From assembly GCA_035524895.1 (NCBI GenBank), contig DATLFI010000133.1, positions 1-20,275 on the forward strand: a stretch of 20,275 nucleotides of DNA, read 5' to 3'. Below, piece after piece: positions 16,976-20,275 of this stretch (position 1 is its first letter; every line of letters begins with the position of its first letter). Source of the stretch: DATLFI01 sp035524895 (lineage in GTDB: Bacteria > Acidobacteriota > Thermoanaerobaculia > Multivoradales > Multivoraceae). Below the pieces are notes generated by a model. That model had not been told where the DNA came from. It was given only the letters and a program-made list of their open reading frames with translations, and did not search any database. The translations under genes and the position numbers were made by a program.

Positions 16976-17041
16976 CTACTGTTGTTTTCGTCCCGGGCGC
17001 ATTCGCCCCGGGCGCATTCGTCCCGCGCCGTCCCTCTTCAT
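16976..17041 (-). CDS. Possible 21-codon ORF overlapping the DUF4159 stop
   Basis: ATG at 17041 overlaps the DUF4159 stop as ATGA and opens a 21-codon frame, MKRDGAGRMRPGRMRPGRKQQ, ending 34 nt before the MoxR start. It is very basic and its repeat RMRPG comes from the 15-bp tandem DNA repeat. It could be a coupled mini-ORF that carries ribosomes towards moxR, or a chance frame. No homology is recognised. Confidence 0.15.
   Translation of the reverse strand: MKRDGAGRMRPGRMRPGRKQQ
16989..17030. repeat. 15-bp tandem repeat between the DUF4159 and MoxR genes
   Basis: Units CGTCCCGGGCGCATT (16989-17003) and CGCCCCGGGCGCATT (17004-17018) differ by one base, and a partial third copy CGTCCCGCGCCG follows (17019-17030). 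The CCCGGG cores make the units partly self-complementary, so the array could fold in RNA. It fills most of the only sizeable gap in the operon. Confidence 0.8.
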
Positions 17042-17934
17042 CGCACCAACCCGTACATCAGATAGTTCACTCCCAGCTTGAATCCCTTCTCGGTCAGGTG
17101 GATGGGGTACAGCGAGGTGTCGGACCACTCCCAATAGTCGCCGATGTCGAGGTTCCAGTTGACAACCACCATCAGTCGCTTCTGTGGGTCGTTGTCCTCG
17201 AAGACGCCGTAGATCACCGGATCGAAGTTGGCGAACACCGGGTCGCTGCGATCGGTGAAGTCGACATCTTCCAGCTCGAAGAACACCCGCAACGCGGGGT
17301 GCGTCTCGTCGAGCCGATAGAGGATCACCCCCGGGAACAGACGCTCGATCTGAACCTCGAAGTTGTCCCACTGGTGGCGGGGCTGCCGCGAACGGAAGTC
17401 CAGGAAGAAGTCGTCGATCATCAGGAATCCACCTTTGAGGACGTAGCTCCGCAGGATCTCGACTTCCTGGTCGGTGGGGTTCCAGAAGCCCGGTTCGCAC
17501 AGGTAGGCCCACGGATGCTCGAACAGACGCGGGTCGTCGATCGCGAGGATGTTGCCGCCGTCGGGCCGCGGAGTCAGCTCCGTGATGTCGCCGAGGATCC
17601 TCATGAAGTTGATCTCGGCCTCGGGGTAGTCGTGGTTCCACTTGAGGTCGAGGCCCCACGTATACGCCGGCGAGAAGGTCCAGTAGGTCGGCGTGAACTT
17701 GATCCGCGCGAACGTGAAGCGACCGTCGTAGCTCCACTCGGGGTACTCGACCTGCGGCGGCTCCGGGAAGAACTGCGGCTGCTCGGTAGCCAAGGCGATC
17801 GCCGTTGCGGGCGCCAATTGGGCGAAACGCGTCGCGGCAAAGGTGCTCGCCACGACCAGCAGGGGGACGCCGACTGCGAACGCGGCGAAACGGCGCCTGT
17901 TCCCGCCGAGCGACACGTTGGCTCCAGAGCTCAC
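17038..17934 (-). CDS. DUF4159 domain protein with N-terminal membrane anchor or signal
   Basis: The 298-residue protein has a basic start NRRRFAAFA followed by a hydrophobic span (about 17-34, VGVPLLVVASTFAATRF), indicating an anchor or signal peptide. The DUF4159 region (about 72-298) contains FTFARIKF, a strand-rich core with DDPRLFEHPWAYL, the block LRSYVLKGGFLMIDDFF and the C-terminal GVNYLMYGLVR. The fold is related to glutamine-amidotransferase-like domains, but no catalytic Cys-His pair is evident. The start is GTG at 17934, which overlaps the stop of the upstream TPR gene as GTGA. Longer in-frame options to 18117 are Arg/Pro-rich and overlap that gene. DUF4159 proteins regularly accompany MoxR/DUF58/BatA clusters; the function is unknown. 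Confidence 0.9.
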   Translation of the reverse strand: MSSGANVSLGGNRRRFAAFAVGVPLLVVASTFAATRFAQLAPATAIALATEQPQFFPEPPQVEYPEWSYDGRFTFARIKFTPTYWTFSPAYTWGLDLKWNHDYPEAEINFMRILGDITELTPRPDGGNILAIDDPRLFEHPWAYLCEPGFWNPTDQEVEILRSYVLKGGFLMIDDFFLDFRSRQPRHQWDNFEVQIERLFPGVILYRLDETHPALRVFFELEDVDFTDRSDPVFANFDPVIYGVFEDNDPQKRLMVVVNWNLDIGDYWEWSDTSLYPIHLTEKGFKLGVNYLMYGLVR

Positions 17935-20275
17935 GAGCTGCTCTCCGTCAGGTCGAGCAGCAGGACCTGCGCGTCCTCGTAGCCGGGCGCGATCTCGAGC
18001 GCGCGCAGCACCTCGCGTCGCGCGCCTCGACGGTCCCCGGTCCGCGCCAGGTTCGCCGCCGCCCGGTAGAGGGCCTCGGCGCGGCTCGCAGGTCTCAGCG
18101 CCGCCACGGCACGCCACTCGGTGACCGCCGCGGCGGGCCGCTCGAGCCGCTCGTACAGCTCGGCGAGGGTGCGATGCGGATCGACGTCGTGGGGGTAGAT
18201 GTACATCGACCGCTCCAGAGCCTCGGCCTGCTCGGCCGGGCGATCCAGCTCGCCGTACAGCTCGGCGAGGTCCAGCAGCGGTCGGTACGCGAATTCGTTG
18301 ATCCCGGTCATCGTCTCGAGCTCGCGCAGCGCGTCGGACTTCCGCCCGGCTTCGCGGTGGATGCGGGCCAACAGGTGATGCGGACCTTCCTCGGCGGCGT
18401 ACTCTGGAAACACGCGCTTTGCCCGTTCCAGGTACTCGATCGCCTCATCGTAGCGTCGGTCCCGGTAGAGCGCCGTGCCCCAGGCGAGCTGGGCTCGGAA
18501 GTCCTCGGGAGATCTCTTGGCCCACGCCTCGAGAGCTGCGGGATCCGGACCCCGTCCCAGACCGATCACCTCGCCGGTCGCGGGCTCCCTGGTGCCCTCC
18601 TTGGGTCTCGGCGGGAAGGACGGCAGCGCACTGGCGTAGCGCTGTGCGAGCCAGCCGGAGAACTTGGCGTCGAAAGCCTCGAGCTCGAGACCGAGGACCT
18701 CGCGGAAGATGGTCTCGGTGTCTTTACGTTGGCGATAACCCTCGAGGATCTGCAGGATCTTGTCGAAGCCCCACTCGCGATCGATCAGCTCGCAGATCAG
18801 GCTCGCCTGGAAGTACGACAGCACCACCTGCCCCGGGAACGTCGGCCGTACGAAGCCGTCGTTGAACTCGGCCAGCCCGAGCAGGCTCCCGTCGGCGATC
18901 ATCTGGACGAACTCCGGTCGCACGTCGTCGCCCCAGCCGGTGCGACCACCCCGTTCCTCGAACACCGAGAGCCCCTCGGTCAACCAGCGCGGGATCTGAT
19001 TCTCCGTGACGCCGAGCGTGAAGGAGTGGGCCAGCTCGTGCCACAGGGTGGTGCCCCAGTTGAACCCGCCGAGCTCGCGAGCCGCCGGCGAGTCGAGCGC
19101 GATCACCGGCCCGAACGACACGCCGAGGGCACCGAGGCCAGCCAGACCGACGGTGCGCACCGAGAAGTCTTCGTGCTCCTTGAAGACCTCCACCCGGATC
19201 GGGGTCGGCGGCTCGTGCCGGTAGCGCTTCGCCAGGTAGTCGTAGGCCTCCTCGGCGAGCGAGCCGACGTAGGGCGCGAGCAGATCGGCCTCGGCCGGAT
19301 GCAGCACCAGCTCGAACCGACCCCAGGGCACCACGCGGTACCCGTCGAGAGTGTCGAGGAGGTCGAGCGTGTTCTTGAGCCAGACGTTGTAGGGATCGCC
19401 GGCGAACGCAGTCTCGAGGCTGCGACGACCTTCGGCCATCTCGCCCAGTCGGAGCTGGTTGAGCCCCAGCTCGCCCCAGCCGCGCCAGGACTTGGGGTCG
19501 AGGCGGATCGACTGCGCGGCGAAGTCTCGAGCCGCGCGATAGAGCCGGTTCTGGACGCAAGCCTCCGCAAGGACGTTGTAGAGCTCGGCGTGGCGCGGAT
19601 TCGCGTCCAGGACCTTGCGCTCGGTAGCGGCGAAGGCCTCGGGCTCGTCGGCCAGGTACTGCGCCGCAGCGAGCATCGAGAGCGCCTCGAGCGAGCGTGG
19701 GGCGACCTGCAGGGCGCGCTCCGCCTCCTCGCGCGCTTCGTCGAACAGCTCGAGCTCGAGCAGGAGCTGCCCCGAGAACACGCGGGCCGACACCAGGTTC
19801 GGGTTGACCGCGAGTGCGCGGTCCACCAGCACACGCGCTTCCGGCGAGCCGTCGAAGCGACGGACCCTGGCCAGAGCGAGCAAGGCTTCGGGATGGTTCG
19901 GGTTGCGCTCGAGCACGGGCTGCAGCGAGGTCCGCGCCTCGCCGCTGTCGTACTTCTCCAGGAACAGCACCGCGGTGCGGACCCGTGGCTCGGGATCGGC
20001 GGGATCCGCCGCCACGGCCTCGTCGAACGCCTTGAGGGCGTCCTTGAAGAGCTGCGGGTCGTCGCGACCGAGGATGCGCACGGCGCGTGCGACCGCCACC
20101 AGCTCGCTCGCGGTCAGGCGATCGCGCTCGTTGTAGAGGTCGATCAGGCGGTACAGCTCGCGAGTGGCTTCCTCGAGGCGTCCTCGCAGGAAGAGCAGCT
20201 CTCCGAGCTCCGTTCGCGCCTCCAGCTCGACGACGCTGCCCCGCGCTACGAGGCTGCCGAGGAGCTCCTCGGCAC
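17931..20275 (-). CDS. TPR protein with peptidase-MA-like zinc metallopeptidase domain (5' end outside window)
   Basis: The frame is open to the right edge, so the N-terminus is missing; 780 residues are visible. An in-frame GTG at 20099 is not taken as the start, because TPR-like sequence (LGELLFLRGRLEEATRELYR) continues upstream of it. Layout: tetratricopeptide repeats (about the first 300 visible residues, with motifs such as NPNHPEALLALARV), then a gluzincin-like domain with HELAH (bases 19040-19026), a third-ligand candidate Glu in WLTEGLSVFEE about 17-21 residues on, and an upstream KEHEDF segment. A second TPR block follows (from about base 18560) to the C-terminus. Zn-dependent proteolysis is inferred from HExxH plus the downstream Glu. 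The TPRs suggest docking to partner proteins. No signal peptide can be assessed. Its end overlaps the DUF4159 start, placing it at the head of the visible operon. Confidence 0.9.
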   Translation of the reverse strand, partial: AEELLGSLVARGSVVELEARTELGELLFLRGRLEEATRELYRLIDLYNERDRLTASELVAVARAVRILGRDDPQLFKDALKAFDEAVAADPADPEPRVRTAVLFLEKYDSGEARTSLQPVLERNPNHPEALLALARVRRFDGSPEARVLVDRALAVNPNLVSARVFSGQLLLELELFDEAREEAERALQVAPRSLEALSMLAAAQYLADEPEAFAATERKVLDANPRHAELYNVLAEACVQNRLYRAARDFAAQSIRLDPKSWRGWGELGLNQLRLGEMAEGRRSLETAFAGDPYNVWLKNTLDLLDTLDGYRVVPWGRFELVLHPAEADLLAPYVGSLAEEAYDYLAKRYRHEPPTPIRVEVFKEHEDFSVRTVGLAGLGALGVSFGPVIALDSPAARELGGFNWGTTLWHELAHSFTLGVTENQIPRWLTEGLSVFEERGGRTGWGDDVRPEFVQMIADGSLLGLAEFNDGFVRPTFPGQVVLSYFQASLICELIDREWGFDKILQILEGYRQRKDTETIFREVLGLELEAFDAKFSGWLAQRYASALPSFPPRPKEGTREPATGEVIGLGRGPDPAALEAWAKRSPEDFRAQLAWGTALYRDRRYDEAIEYLERAKRVFPEYAAEEGPHHLLARIHREAGRKSDALRELETMTGINEFAYRPLLDLAELYGELDRPAEQAEALERSMYIYPHDVDPHRTLAELYERLERPAAAVTEWRAVAALRPASRAEALYRAAANLARTGDRRGARREVLRALEIAPGYEDAQVLLLDLTESSS

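Overview
This is a high-GC bacterial chromosome segment, gene-dense, with no tRNA, rRNA, CRISPR array, prophage or insertion sequence that I can recognise, and no gene-free stretch longer than about 210 bases. The content (EtfAB with a membrane CCG-type Fe-S oxidoreductase, and a MoxR/DUF58/BatA-like/DUF4175-like/DUF4159 cluster flanked by a TPR metallopeptidase) fits a Gram-negative, respiring, free-living bacterium of the Gemmatimonadota / Acidobacteriota / Myxococcota-Desulfobacterota type. The sequence alone does not settle the phylum.

Left part (1-6590, all minus strand). A promoter and operator at about 1066-1024 drive an ArsR-type regulator fused to a SAM-dependent methyltransferase domain; the gene runs off the left edge. 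Reading leftwards from 6590, a second unit begins with a TTGACA-containing promoter and a palindromic operator. It continues with a TetR-family regulator, etfB (ATGA overlap), etfA, a small RelE/ParE-like toxin with a ribbon-helix-helix antitoxin, and a 714-residue membrane Fe-S protein that probably passes ETF electrons to the quinone pool. The toxin-antitoxin pair sits between etfA and its likely redox partner, and a T7 run behind a hairpin lies just after the toxin gene.

Middle (6510-8896, plus strand). glyA (serine hydroxymethyltransferase) is divergent from the TetR unit across a 210-bp spacer with several inverted repeats. It is followed after 10 bp by a crotonase-fold protein whose active-site pattern looks like an enoyl-CoA isomerase rather than a hydratase.

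Right part (8950-20275, all minus strand). Transcription order is TPR / peptidase-MA-like zinc metallopeptidase (5' end outside the window), DUF4159 protein, MoxR AAA+ ATPase, DUF58 protein with a von Willebrand A MIDAS, BatA-like membrane vWA protein, and a 1280-residue membrane-anchored coiled-coil protein of the DUF4175 type. Start/stop overlaps (GTGA at 17934, ATGA at 14953) and a 3-nt gap (MoxR to DUF58) indicate one translationally coupled operon. The likely theme is a MoxR chaperone acting with vWA adaptor proteins on envelope or membrane complexes; its biochemical job is not established for this arrangement.

Most long plus-strand frames opposite the right-hand operon (up to 885 codons) are codon-bias shadows and were not annotated.
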